From Papiliotrema nemorosa (lineage: Eukaryota; Basidiomycota; Tremellomycetes; Tremellales; Rhynchogastremaceae), in the NCBI GenBank assembly GCA_032158125.1, contig JASKOT010000049.1, positions 21,428 through 85,427 on the forward strand: a stretch of DNA of 64,000 nucleotides, written 5' to 3'. Within the stretch, counting starts at the first letter, position 1; each line of letters opens with the position of its first letter. The position numbers and the translations under genes were made by a program. The notes below the pieces were generated by a model. That model worked only from the letters and a program-made list of their open reading frames with translations. It was not told the DNA's origin and did not search any database. This document shows positions 11,392 to 24,000 of this stretch, piece by piece.

Positions 11392-12602
11392 ACTATCTGC
11401 TGTAGTATAGCTCTGTTCTCTCACCAGGGTATCGAAAAGACCAACAAGGATGAGAAAGAAAGAAACAAAAAAGACACAGAGACTGCGATTCCAGTGAAAG
11501 AGAGGGGGGGAAAAGTGCGACGAGCAGTGACGTTGGAAGACGGAAGATCAATGACGTCATTTTGGGCACCACCATGCCCAAGACCTTTGTGACTTGACTG
11601 CAGGTAGCGATGCATGCATGGCTGAGTGTGCACACGGACACTGACAGGTAGGAAGAAGCTTGGAGCAGAGAGAGAGCCTTGGTGGTATAGCTGAGGTCGG
11701 GGCGAATCAGGAGGGGGAGACGATGAGGGTGAGAGGCGTCGTGCTTATTTGCCACTGTCCAGATCCCATGAGACAAACTGCTTTGATGGAGGATACCAAG
11801 ATGGTTTGATGGTGGGTAGGGGACAGAGCAAGTGGATTGAGAAGCAGAGTAGACTGACTCCACTCCAATGGAGAGCAAAGACCCGTCAGTTGGGGCGACG
11901 CGAGCTTCACCCCCAAAGCGCCAACGGGCGCAGTCTTGTGAAATACGACTCGATGCGAATGGTGTTTGGCGTTGATGAGGATCGCCTTCGAAGACTCTCA
12001 TATTTTACATCTGCTCGTAGCAGGGCAAGATAGTGAGTCGCATTGACACCCGGGCGACCTCCAGGGAGTCTTTTGCTCGAGACACGACGAACACGAGGCA
12101 ACCGGCTCAATTCGGGTGGCTATTGAACGAGGGTTAGGGCTCTCTGCATGATCATTTTCTCGATGCGCATTGCTTGAGCAGAGAGATGCACAGGCTCGGC
12201 AGATCCCTATGACCCATCTAACACCTCCGATATACCCAATACAGGGAAATATTCTGCTACGTGGGTACCATGGGCTAAGGGCTGAAGAGGTCGCCACTCG
12301 CGTTTCAAGTTTCACGCCAAACATCTTTTTTGTTCGTCGCATCTCCCTATTGTCCCCCATACAACATCGACTGCGGCTCTCATGCCTATGCATCGCTCTC
12401 CCGCATGCATTGCCTTTACAGGACTATCTGTCCTGCGACAACAGGGGAACGGACAACAAGAGTTGACCACATTTCAAACGGGATGAACATGACAGGATCT
12501 ACGTGTCATCCCTTACGACTGATCCATATAAGGCGTCTGGTCGGCTTGTCCCCTCACTTGTCAATTTCATCTACTCACGTCTAGTGCAGTCTCAATCTAG
12601 CG
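11392..12602. promoter_or_regulatory. Divergent 1.2-kb intergenic region
   Basis: Separates the divergent DUF3292 and Ser/Pro-rich genes. No open frame here has family motifs or splice support. It carries a perfect bZIP-type palindrome at 11552-11559. Confidence 0.5.
11552..11559. promoter_or_regulatory. CRE/bZIP-type palindrome TGACGTCA
   Basis: Perfect TGACGTCA about 160 bp upstream of the DUF3292 gene start, with a TGACG half-site at 11528-11532. This is the classical ATF/CREB site. Function is inferred only from sequence and position. Confidence 0.4.
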
Positions 12603-14883
12603 ATGCTGCCTTACGCATCTTCACCCCACTCATTTTCAGGCGACCACACCGAACCCACCAGTCCAATCGACCCCACTGGTGATATCCCTTCTCGGACTCT
12701 CTCAACGAGACGAGCTCGCGAGACTGGCAACACAGACTTCTTCTCGGCTGTGTTCCTCGATTCCCCCATGGAGGATGAAGAAGTGTTACACCCTGGAAAT
12801 GCGTACATGACGAGACCTTTGCAAGTGAGAAAGAAGGTGTCTGCTATCAAGTCCCACTCGCCTCGTATGTCCAAGTCAATCTTATGCCATCCTCATTTTC
12901 CCTTTCCTTTCTACTGTAGCGCTGGAGCTTGAAGCTGACACACCAGCACAAGAACGGTCCGTCGTCGTCTCGGTTCCTACTTCCCCTCGCTCGACTACAA
13001 CATTTTCACCTGGTTTCCCTCGAGCTACGGTTGTTCGCACCGACACTATCACGTCCACCTCTTCATCCACTATCCACCCGCACCACTCTATCTCTCGTAT
13101 CTTCCTCAACGCATCGCCCATCTGTGCGACACCTCTTCCCGACATCCCCAGACATCCCGTCCCCTCTATGCCCTCCGTCCCCTCCACCCGACCCAGACAC
13201 CGGCCGGTCCGACCTATTCGTCGTCGACGTATCGCCTCGACGACTTCAGAATACCACCTGAACCTTGGCTCGTCAAGTGGCCTATTTGACACACACCTTC
13301 CTGGACCATCTCCTCCCAATACGGGCGGTTCCACACCCACACGACGATCGTTTGTCGCTAGTCAACCGAGGCGCGTCGTTAGGCCAAAGCTTCCCTCATC
13401 ACCGTTGACACCGTCTCACGCTCCGGTCAAAGCTGCGAAGCTCCTCGGAAGCACCCCCGGAACTGTTCAGAATGGCTCTTTCGGACGATCAAGTGGGAAG
13501 AAGAGAAATCACTTTCGACCTTTACCCACCCAGACCCTGGTGGATATCGAGAGATTCTTCGGGGAGGTGCCGCGAAGAGTAATAGCACCTCCTGTCACTC
13601 GATCCGGTAAGACGGTGGGTCCTACAGGAGGGGCAGGTGTGGTCGGAGTACTGGACAGGAATGTCGGCCACGGTGAGACGGTACGACATCGGGGACCAGA
13701 TGGAAATATGTGGATGGATGTGGAGGAAGAACAAGAGTTCGCGTGGCTCATGTCGGACCCTCTCCATGTCATTTCACCTGTGCCTCGCATCGACGGGGAC
13801 GCAATGACCGTCGGACCCGGAGATGGACCGATGGACGGCTACGAAGTGGTGTTTGAGGAGGCTAGCGAGAATGGGCGAGAGGTGGAGCGATGGGACATGG
13901 AGAATTTCCAGTCGGTGCTCACTATGGCCTACCCGCAAAAGTGCTCTTCCACGACGACAAGCAATCGTCTCACCAAGCCATTGACCCACACGGAGAAGGT
14001 CAAAGACATAGCTCGAACGGTCCAAGTCTACGTTGGAAAGGCAAAAAATAAGAAAGGCTTCAGGGAGATCGACGAGAGCTTTATGGATTTTGGCGAATCG
14101 AGACCAGTCAAGCGGGTCCAGGAGACCACTCGACCTGTCATTCCCGATACGATTCACCCTTGGTCGTCTACCGATTCACTCGATATTGTGACGCCTTCAC
14201 GATCCGACTCGTCGACCGCTTCCTCGCCTTCCTCTCCTCTTCGTCCCAGCACTCTCTCGATCCCTCTCTCTCCTCGACCAGAATCCCCTCCCAGGATCAA
14301 GAATCGACCACCTCCCTTGACTCTCCGACCGGGGAAGAAGAACCCAAACCTTCCGGTGATATCTACCACTCCGGATACTTCTCGCCAGTCGAGGCCGCAC
14401 TCGGGCGCAGCGCACACAGGCATCACGCCTATCACTCCGTTTGTCCGACCTCGACCTGCTCCGGTCCCCGACGTTCCCGCCCTCCCATCTCTCCTTCCCA
14501 CGATTCAAATCCCTACATTACTCACCATCCCTACCGTCCCTGCCGTCCCTATCATCCCTTTCATCTCTCGTGTCCCGGAGTTTGAGCCCATGGACTTACA
14601 CGTTAGCGATGACCAGTACGACGATCAGGATTGTTCGAACGATCTAGCCTTTCCAGGTCAATATGGACCCACAGGTCGACCTCGACATCAACAATCCAAA
14701 GCTGCTCGATTGATGGGCCTCGATCCGCTGGAAGACCCTACAATGCACAATGTCTCCTTCTTTGAGCCGGATTCGCCTTCAGAGCGGTATTCAAAGTCTG
14801 GGTTTTCTATGGCCACCAAAGGAGGGATGAAAGCGGGCAAGGGATGGCTGCAAAAGGTCGTCAGGCCTCTGGTCAAGGCCTGA
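12603..14883 (+). CDS. Ser/Pro/Thr-rich protein of unknown function
   Basis: Two exons. Exon 1 is 12603-12866 (ATG then LPYASSPHSFSGDHTEP). A 53-nt GT-AG intron (12867-12919) follows, and exon 2 runs open from 12920 to the TGA at 14881-14883, giving about 742 residues. There is no membrane segment or catalytic motif. The chain is rich in Ser/Pro/Arg, with many SP/TP and RRxS-like sites typical of phosphorylated, disordered regulators. A short motif occurs twice, as VKAAKLLGSTPGTVQNGSF (near 13425) and SKAARLMGLDP...HNVSFFE (near 14697). The C-terminal tail is basic (GGMKAGKGWLQKVVRPLVKA). I do not recognise the family. Confidence 0.75.
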
Positions 14884-15328
14884 GCGTCGTTGCTTCCAGA
14901 CATGACTTGACTGTGTGGAGTTGCGATCGGAATGGGCGTGGGACGATGAACGTAGGCGACAGGAGTGGCTGAATGATGCCCTCCCTCTTGCAGAACTTGA
15001 GTGTCGGCACTGATATTGGAGAGGTCAAGGGCCCGAACGGCTGGATCCGTTCAGAAGTATTCTTTGAACTGTGTCATGTCTTCAGAATCACAAATGTCAC
15101 GATGCATGTCTTCTCAGAGACTCAGTGGCCTCATCAGCATGTAATGCATACAACAGGTGGGTCCTCCATGCCCCGACGCCATGTCTCTCCTGACGCAGAA
15201 CTGCTCCAGGTCACCCGCCAGATGGGGAGTCAAACATGCTCGCGCTGACTCTTCTTCTCTCTTTCTTCTTGACCTTGATCGCCGATCCGCTCACACCCCC
15301 ATTCTCGGTGCCAGCTCCCGGCACATTG
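14884..15328. other. Convergent intergenic region, no gene seen
   Basis: Lies between the 3' ends of the Ser/Pro-rich and LRR genes. Nothing recognised. Confidence 0.5.
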
Positions 15329-17245
15329 TCAGTCATTTGTGCCCTTGCCTCCTGTAAATTCCTCCTCACCCTCAAATATCGTCTTGGGCGGCAATCTCAT
15401 GGACCCACCCACAACCTGACCTGTCGATATATCACCCTTCCCCGGCTCGTCGAGATTGATCACACGCCTAGGAGCGCGCCTCTTCTTGTTCTGTACATGA
15501 CTCGAGACAGGCGAACTGGATCCGCTGGGTGCAGTACTTCCTGCTGCCAGACGGGATATACTCCCAGAATCGAAAGCGGGCAGTCGAGCAGGAGTAGGCG
15601 GGACCGAGGATGTGATAGGGTGCAAGTGATGGCTCGTATGGGTAGTGTGCGCAGACGAGCTTCTAGAGTGCGCTCTTGATGGCGTGTATTGTACCCCGCG
15701 AGACTGGAGCAACCCCTCCATCTTCCTGCTTTCTGCCCAGGTCCAAGGTCTATCGTCAAACACCACCTCTTTATTCCCCGATTGCGCAAACAACACTCCA
15801 AGCTCTATCCTCGTTTCATCTCCGTTGGTCGAAGGTCCGTCGAAAGGGTTGTCCGCATACCATATCTCCTTGATCTGCGGTAACTCTGACAGTCGTCCAA
15901 TCTCATCCCACTGGGAAATCGAGTTGCCCCTGAGATCTATCCTCTCAAGACCTAGTACCCGTTCTAGACCCACTACGCAGTCTATCCTATTCCGAGAGAG
16001 GTTAAGAGAGGTGACATTGCCCAAGACGGATGGAGCTTGGCGCAGGGATCGAATGACATTGTCAGATAGGTTGAGCGATTGGAGAGAATGGAGTGACGAG
16101 AGGGAGGTTGGCAACGTTTCGAGCAGGTTGTGTGAGAGATCCAAGTGTGTGAGAGAGGCGAGTGGGAGACGAGGAAGATCCAGCAGTGATCCATTGTGTA
16201 GGGAGAGGTGTCGGAGGTTGGGAAACCGAGCCGTAGCTTTATCTTGTTCGTCGTCTCCTTCCGAGTCCTTCGCATCGACGACGAGCAGCTCCTCCAGCCA
16301 GTCATCGGCATCCTGCACGTCCCGGATGGTCAAGCTGCGTAAGATTGGATTAGGAGGTATAAGCAGACCCCGAGGGTCATACCCTTCTAGCTCTAGTCTG
16401 TCCTGTGAGCCAGATCCAGCATCGACAGAAAGACAGCACGCACATTTGTAGATTACGCAGGACGTCGAGGGGCACCCTTACATCTATCCCGCCCAACTGA
16501 GTGTACCCTCCAGCATCGATGAGTTCCGCGATAGGTCTGTCCGTCAAGAATGGCGGGTGGATTAGCAGAGCAGGCAGCACATTGAAGATCGAGTACAGCC
16601 GAATCAACAGTTGGTCTGATGATGAGCATTGATCCATTAGCATAGTGTCCTGCTTAGCCATCATCAAGGCTCACCTTCGTCGATCTCTTCCTTCTTCAAC
16701 CAGCCCAGACCAGGTATGCTAGCACTTCGCATACTGCCCATGCTAACACTCCTCATACTCCCCACCCAGCTTCTGACACTTTCGACGTCTCCATCACTCT
16801 TTCTATCCCTCATATCGACCCTCGCTCCTCTGGCTGCGACAGATATTCCGGGGGATACAGGCTCATCCGTTCTTCCCACGTGCTGCAAGCCCTGTGGGAG
16901 GGACTGCCATCGGAGTAGGAGGTATAGCAATCTATCAGGTGGAAGTCGCAATAATAAAGGTTTGGGCGGTGGACGTGGAGGCGTCCGCGTCGATGGTAGA
17001 CCGAAACCAAGGGTCAAGGGAGCTTTGACATTCCGTGATAAAGGTGCAGAGTTGGGATCGAGACCAAGTGTGAGGAGCGTGTAGGACTGTTGGAGAAGTG
17101 AAGGCTCGGGTGGAGAGGGACGTGTGGGAGGGGCGAATCGGGATTGATTGGTAGATAGGTACTTGTACAGCGTCGATATGTATTCCGCGCCTGGCAGAGG
17201 ATCAGGAGGGTCTGATGACTGGCCTGGGATGCCCAAGAATGACAT
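15329..17245 (-). CDS. Leucine-rich-repeat protein (SDS22-like repeats)
   Basis: Three exons: 17245 to about 16674, about 16613-16448, and about 16403-15329, joined by GT-AG introns of about 45-60 nt. The first 190 residues are Pro/Ser-rich with a short SMRS repeat (SMRSVSMGSMRSAS). The last exon contains about six SDS22-type repeats: LRHLSLHNGSLLDLP, LTHLDLSHNLLETLP, LQSLNLSDNVIRSL, VTSLNLSRNRIDCV and LERIDLRGNSISQW. They are capped by the LRR-cap-like IKEIWYADNPF. A Ser/His-rich tail with KKRRAPRRVINL (possible nuclear localisation) follows. Such repeats act as protein-binding scaffolds, often for phosphatases or small GTPases. The partner is unknown. Start ATG at 17245 is clear. Confidence 0.82.
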
Positions 17246-17435
17246 CCTCTAGGTTGTACCAGGTGTCTGATGGAGTCGTCTTCAAGAGTGAATGAATTGA
17301 CAAGAACAACAACAACGTTGACAATGTATCAACATCCATCCTTCACCACAGTCTTCGTCGTCACCATCATGGCTCCTGCATGTATCTACTCGTCGATGCG
17401 TACGGCATTCAGATTACCTCTACGCTCTACATGAT

Positions 17436-18467
17436 CTATGCCCCGAAATGCTTCTTCAGCCAAGCGACAGTAACTTCAGTCAATTCCTTCTGCGCGTCTG
17501 GCTCGGCAACACCATGCGATGCCCCTTTCACGACTCTCGTCTCCAGCTTCCCATTTGACGCGGCGATCCATCGATCAAGCAATGTTTGTTGATTTTCCAA
17601 GAACCCATACTCATCTTTCTCCGACCACAATGCCAGCGCAGGAGTCTGCAGGGTGCCAAATGACCTGTTGAGGGGGTGGATATGAGGCGTGGGTGATTCA
17701 TCAGAGTCTGGCAAATCGGAGGAGAAGTAGTCATCGTCTCCACTACAAGCTCAGCTTGTCGTACTACTCGTTAGACTCACCCAATGCCCACCAAGCTGTG
17801 TGTCCTGTAGGCCGACATGGGACACCCGGCCTGTTTACAAAACTCCTCCGACATCAACTGATCCTTCTTCCCCTCTTTGATCAGTTTCTCCGCCACCACC
17901 AATGCATCCGCCCAGAATCTATACGTTGGCGCTTCGGGTTTCCCTTGGAAGTACTGTCGGTCGGATGCGGGTGCTTGCATGATTCCGCCATCAACCGTCG
18001 CGCGCGAGGTAGAGCCGGACGATGTGAGGTAGTGGATCACATCCTGAGATCCAGTCGAGTGACCCATGATGACTGCCGTCTTGAGACCTAGTTATCAGTG
18101 GACACCTGCCATGTCGCCTACCCTCTGAACGGAGGTGCTTGATCAATGCCGACATTTCAGCGACATCCCGGTCGAGGCTCCCCGTGCCGAATCCAGTATA
18201 CTGCGATGTCCAGACGAATTGAACGCTGAGGAGTAAGATTTGATACAAGTGCAACTTTACCACTCACAACCGCCATCGAGCCTCTTTCAACCCATTCGAG
18301 AGGGTTACCACATAGTGCGGTTCCATCAGACCGTTGTAGAGTCCACCGATGAACACCACCGCTCTGTCAGAGTCGAGGTCACCAGAAGTAAAGTATGGCC
18401 TTTTTGACACGTCCCCATCTTTGTCTGCTGGCAGTGGGTATTGCGATAGTACGCCTTGAAGGGACAT
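17436..18467 (-). CDS. Alpha/beta hydrolase of the DUF1749/SidJ (UPF0613) family
   Basis: Family members include the fusarinine C esterase SidJ, which releases iron from siderophores in Aspergillus; substrate here is not proven. Visible features: RAVVFIGGLYNGLMEPHYV near the N terminus, the family signature SQYTGFGTGSLDRDV, the nucleophile elbow GHSTGSQDVIHYL, then VDGGIMQAPASDR, and the catalytic-His region KGASHGVAEP near the C terminus. Four exons are separated by short introns: after about residue 66, before GHSTG, and after about 17776. No signal peptide, so probably cytosolic. Stop at 17436, start ATG at 18467. It is divergent from the permease gene with about 220 bp between, so the two may share a promoter. 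Confidence 0.82.
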
Positions 18468-18691
18468 GGTCCTCAGTATAGCTCACTAGGGCTGCAATCT
18501 CGACTTGTATGTATTCACTTCGGATCCGAGATTGCCGGTGATTTTTCGGCGATCTCCGCTTTTTTGCCACTTTCGGCAATTCCTTCGGCTCCGGATCTCG
18601 CGGGGGATCTGGCGATAACAACATGTGCGGCGTTTTTCATTCTCGACATTCTACATCTCTCATTCGTTCATCTCATTCACGACAAGAAAAA

Positions 18692-20842
18692 ATGTCCACA
18701 GACGCAGGAGTCATGGCTGACCAGGTTAACAGCGACCACAAGGATCTTCCTCGTGCAGAGGTATCTGCAGACGCGCTGTCTGACACCATCGCGCTCGAGG
18801 AGAAATTCGGGTGAGTGTGCTTTTTCACCAGTCACACGACCGCCCCACTGACTTTTCATAGGTACACCCAGGAGCTCCCACGAGTGAATATACTGCTGTT
18901 CGCGAAGAAACAGTCTCTAATGACCAGACCAAGTCGTTCTTCAACCTCTGGATGATGACCATTGTGCTCAGTTCCGTGCCATACGGTCAAGCCACCACGC
19001 TCTGTGAGTATCACGTTTCATCCCCGTCCCGTGTTTTGCGTATTGACAATCAGACTACCCCTTGTCCAACGGCGGGCCCGTCGTAGCAGTATGGGACTGG
19101 ATCGTCATGTCTCTCATCTACGTCTGCGTGGCCATCTCCCTCGGTGAAATCGCGTCCAGGTACCCGGTCTCTGGCGGATTGTACTATTGGTCGTTCAAGC
19201 TGTCCACACCGAAATTTGCTCCTCTCGTCTCGTACATTGTCGGATGGATCTCGGTCGTCGGAAACGTCACGGTCACTTTGGCGGTCAACTTTGCGTGCGC
19301 CCCTCGATGAGTGCGGGATTCCCTGGCTAACGTGTAGTACTACCCAGCTCATCCTCTCCTCCGTTGTCAGTGAGTACTACAGAATTCGCGGCGAGGTCAA
19401 TGCTTATACCAGTGTACTACCCTGAATACTACCCCACCGCATGGCAGACCGTCCTTGCTTCTTGGGCACTGTGCGTTTGGTGTTGACTGCCATCGAGTCT
19501 GAGCTGATCCCAGAATCCTGCTCGTCGGAGTTATCGGCATTCTCGCTCAACACTGGGCCAAACACATTGACATGTTCACCATCGTCCTCGTCGTTGCCGT
19601 GTGAGTATTCACATGCGTCGACTGAAACTTTGCTGAGTATAGTGTCATCGCCAGCGTCATCACCTTGCCTGTGAAGGCTGCTTCCGGTCGATTGTCTGGC
19701 AAGCAAGTCTTCACGTGAGTCCACCTGGTGTGCAATGAACCAAGGTCAACTGACATTTAGCGAATTCATGGGTGAAGGCTCAGGATTCCCGAAAGGTTGG
19801 GGCTTTGTCATGGGTCTCATCCAAGGTGCCTACTGCTACTCTGCCACCGGAATGTTGCCGTCCATGGCGGAAGAAGCCAAGCAGCCGGATCTTTCCATTC
19901 CCCGAGCGATGTGAGTTTTCAATATGCGTCCCCTGCCATGCTGACGGGAAAGGGTCTTTGGTGTTATCGTCAAGTGAGCTTCATCCGCCTAACGCATTTG
20001 ATGACCGCTGACGTGCAAGTGGTGTTCTTGGATTCATGTTCCTCCTCTCCCTCATGTTCACCCTCGGCGACATTAGCACCATTCTTGCTAGTCCCACCGG
20101 TCAACCCCTCCCACAGCTCCTACTCCAAGCGACCGGAGAGCGGGGTGCTGCCTTTGGTCTGTTCTTCCTGAGTACGTCGAGGGGATGCTGTCAAGTTGGG
20201 ATCACTGACGTCAGTCCTTGTGATCGGTCTCTCTTGCGGTTTGGCATGCTCTACCGCTACTTCTCGGTGTATCTGGGCGTGAGTTGACTCGTGATCACAC
20301 AAAGCAGGCAGACTGATGTCGTAGATTCTCGCGAGACGGTGGTCTTCCCGGAGCTCGATTCCTAGGTCGAATCTCGTCAAAGTTTGAACTCCCTCTCAAC
20401 GCATTCTACCTCAACACAATCATCCAATGCGCCCTTGCTTGCATCTATTTCGGCTCCTCGGCTGCTTTCAACGCATTCTTGGGTGTGTCGGTCATTTGTC
20501 TCGGAGGTGCTTGTTTCTTGCCCATCTTGGTGTCGTTCATTCGAGGTCGAAAGGATATCAAGTCGGGGAAATTCTACAAGGGAGCCATTGGATACATCTG
20601 TAACGTGTATGTGCTGTACCGTGCTCCCTCCCAGATCCCTCCTGACATGCAGGGTATCCATTTGCTGGTTTTTGCTCGCCATCCCCCTATTGTCTTTCCC
20701 CACCTTCCTCCCAATCACGGCTCAGGGGATGAACTACGCCTCGGTCGTATTCGTTGGATTCGCCGCGATTGCCCTGGCATGGTACATCATCTCTGGTCGA
20801 AAGAATTTCCGAGGTCCACCAGACAGCCGGACTGGTCTTTAA
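18692..20842 (+). CDS. Amino-acid/choline/GABA permease, APC superfamily
   Basis: Polytopic plasma-membrane transporter of the fungal choline/GABA/basic amino acid permease group. The start ATG at 18692 is followed by a short acidic cytosolic N terminus (MSTDAGVMADQVNSDHKDL). Transmembrane exons include the family-typical GEIASRYPVSGGLYYW after TM1-2, then FAPLVSYIVGWISVVGNVTV. Later helices lie in short exons to about 20560. The C terminus ends in WYIISGRKNFRGPPDSRTGL. At least nine introns of 40-60 nt interrupt the gene, so only some exons are long. Substrate cannot be told from sequence. Confidence 0.83.
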
Positions 20843-21059
20843 GGGCCAAATTTGCCGACTTTCAGCCGAGTTGGTGTTAGATCTTCTACAGGTCTAGACG
20901 GATCTCCATACCCTTTGTTTCAACCACAAACGCTCCAAAAGGGATTTCAACAATCTTGTATAATTTCAGTTCTGGTGTCGTATAGATCAACGTCTGCTTC
21001 ATCCTGCCGTTTGGCGAGACTCTTTTTTGGGTTCATCCTCGAATGCATTATGTTAAAAA

Positions 21060-24000
21060 CTATACACAGCTCAGAGAACTCTGCTTGATCTTACTCCTCA
21101 ATCCGCCGATTGCATCCCAGACCACAAGAAGAGACCACCCGATCGGCAACACAAACACGATCAATATCCCATTCGCAGCCAACAGGTTGATATTGTAAGT
21201 CGAGCTGGGTACGTCCGCTCCCATGGCATAGGTTGTGATTTCGCCAAAAAAGAACATGAGTGCGACAAAGGTGATCAGTATCACACCACCGCCGACCAGT
21301 TTGAATATCGTCAATATCTTGGCGTTGCCTTTGAACTTGGCGAAATGGGCACCACCGCCAGACCAAGTTGAACGAGGGTTGAGCAAGGCGTACCAGCCTA
21401 CCGTCAAGGCGAAGATGCAGACTCCGATAATGCTGCCAAGCATTACTAAAGCTGTTCCGGGCGATATGCTCTTTGCGACTTCGGCCATCCCATCCGACTT
21501 CTGAATGTCTGGTAGGTCCGAGTACGCGGAACCGCTGTTGTTGACTAGGAACATGAAGGAAAGACCTTGTCTGAGCAAAAGAAGAGTGATCACTCCTTGT
21601 AAAGCAAATAGGAATAATCGGAGGTATGTCTTCCAGCTTGATTTTCGAAACAGAGTGATTGGTCCATGCACATTTGAGCCCATGAAAAGAGGCGATACAC
21701 CATGCAGGAGACCCTTCGCAGCGCGTCGAAGAGGTCGGGTCGGGTGTCGATACCATGGTTCACCAGTCGTCCTCCTCGGGTCTCCATTCGCCCTGCCAAC
21801 TGTCAGAGAAAGGAAGATCCCGGTAAGAAGTACTCCGACAATCATGAACAAGTTGAGCAGGGCAAACATGGCGGTAGGATCTAAAGTCTTCTGCTTGAGA
21901 AGGTCATTCGTCATATCGGTCGACACTTCAAGATCGGGATCTTCGGCCCGCTTGGTCGGTGCTTGACCTGTTGTGGACGAGAGAGTGACAATGTTGCCTA
22001 TCTGACGAGCACCTTCCATCCACAGGACGACCGTCGCGAGCGTGAGCAGTGAATACAGCGGAGCGTGTCGTAGGACATGCGCAATTCGTCTGAATATCGC
22101 CATAGGACCAAGGGGATTGCTGGCGTTTCCATCCGAGGATCGCTTGCTTGAACCGAACGTAGTCGACTGTGGTTCGTCTCCAGGTCCATCCTGTCCTCTC
22201 GAATCGTTTCTGTCTCGCTTCTCTCGTGTCGAAGACTTGCCTGCATCAAGTGATTCCCCTCTTGGAGCTTCGTCATCTTCTTGCATCTTCTTCTTGAGTC
22301 GTTCTTTTCGGAGTTCCCGGGCCGTCTTGCGGGCTTCGTCGTTAGTGGTCTCACCGGGAGTGTCCATGGCAGTGCTAGAAGAATCGATATCAGGGTCGCC
22401 GACTTCTTGTATATCGTCTTTTCCTCCGTGTGAAGGGGTATCGGGAGGTGACGCATCGGCCTGCAGTGGATCCTGTGCGGTCTCTTCGTCCTGTCCCCGT
22501 TGTTGCTCCCTTTCGTTCCGCCTCTCCTCTCGAGCTCTTTGAGCTTTTGACGGCTGTCTGTCACCATCACCGTGCTCATTCTGCGCTGTGTCCTTGTCTG
22601 CGGGAACCGCGGTCTCCTCACCAGATAATCCGTCCACCTCCTTAGGTCGATTCTGCTCTGCTTCCTTCTTCGCTCTCTCCTTCTTTTCCCGTTTTCTTTG
22701 CTTCTTCCTCTCTGCGTCCGTCATGCCATCTGTTGTCTCTCCCTCAGCATCACCCGCGTCCCCATATTTCTCCTTCTTTCGAGCTTGTCGTTCTCTTCGA
22801 CGCTCGGCCCTTTCTTCTTTCGTCAATTTCTTCTTGCTCTCTGCGTTCTTTGCTTTATGATTGAAGACGTTCGACATGGGATTCGGGGATTCTTTGGGGT
22901 CTGCAGTCTCCGTCTTGCCTGGATCGTCTCCTTTCCCATCAAGACCGCCGTCGCTTTTAGCATCCTTTCTCTTTACCTCCGCCAGTGTTTCTCCCGTAGC
23001 CATGGTGTCCGGAATACCCATCGACTTGCGCTTTTCCGCTTCTTTGGACTTGAGATCCTCGTTCTTCTCCCTCTCCACCCTCTCTTTCTCGATCTCCTTG
23101 ACCAAGTCATTCCCGCCCGATGAGTCGAGCTCCTCCGCGATCGCCTTTGTCTTCTTCTGTCGACCATCTCGTTCTACTTTTGCCGCTGCGTACTGCTCCC
23201 AGTCGTCTACATCGCCAATCGCCTCTTGACCCTCGGCGTTCTGGGATCCTTTTGGCTTGGGGGCAGGGTAGGCTTTCGTAGCCTGGACTTTGGCATCGGG
23301 TTTCATCTTCTCTTTCTTCCTCGCTTCCTTTTTCGCTTCTTTGGCCAGCCGCTCTTCCTTGTTCTTCCGTGCTATGTCCTTAATAGCCTCCTGCTGAGCG
23401 TCATACCGCTCCTTGGCTTCCCTTTTCTCTCTAGACACATCGTCTTCGTTTTGATCCGGAGATGCGGTGGACAACTCAGCCGGCTTTTCAGCTTCGACTC
23501 TGGACTTTTGCTTCCTCTCGGGGGAGCTAGGCTCATCTCCAACCGTAGTAGAATCACTATCCCATCCTTCTCCGCCCTTTTGCGTTGCGTCACCAGTGTC
23601 CTTGGCTCCCTTCTCCATTTTAAGTCCCTGATCGTCCAACTCGACTTGGTTGACGGTGATTGGCGCAGGCTCATGATTCCGGACTATCTCATCCAACTGC
23701 GCTGCTTTGGCGGTCTTTGGCTCTACACGATCAATCAGCTGCAATATTTCAAACTCTCAGATGCACTGACCCTGTGTCCAGGTGGGCATAGCTTGCGGCA
23801 ACGGCGGAGCATCCTTGGAGATGCGTTTTGTCCTTGAGCCCTCTGCAAGCGATTCGCCTGTACCAAAAGTCAGCTTATCATCGCTAGCATGAAGCACTGA
23901 CATACCGTCGCTGTCAACTTCGGTCAACGCGTCCGCATCTGCTTCTCAGCGCATTGTGATTACTCAATCAACGTACCGTCCTGGGTCCAGGCTTGCTCCT

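Noticed and set aside
20207..20216. TGACGTCA within the permease gene
   Set aside because: It lies in or beside an intron of the coding region, so a promoter role is unlikely.
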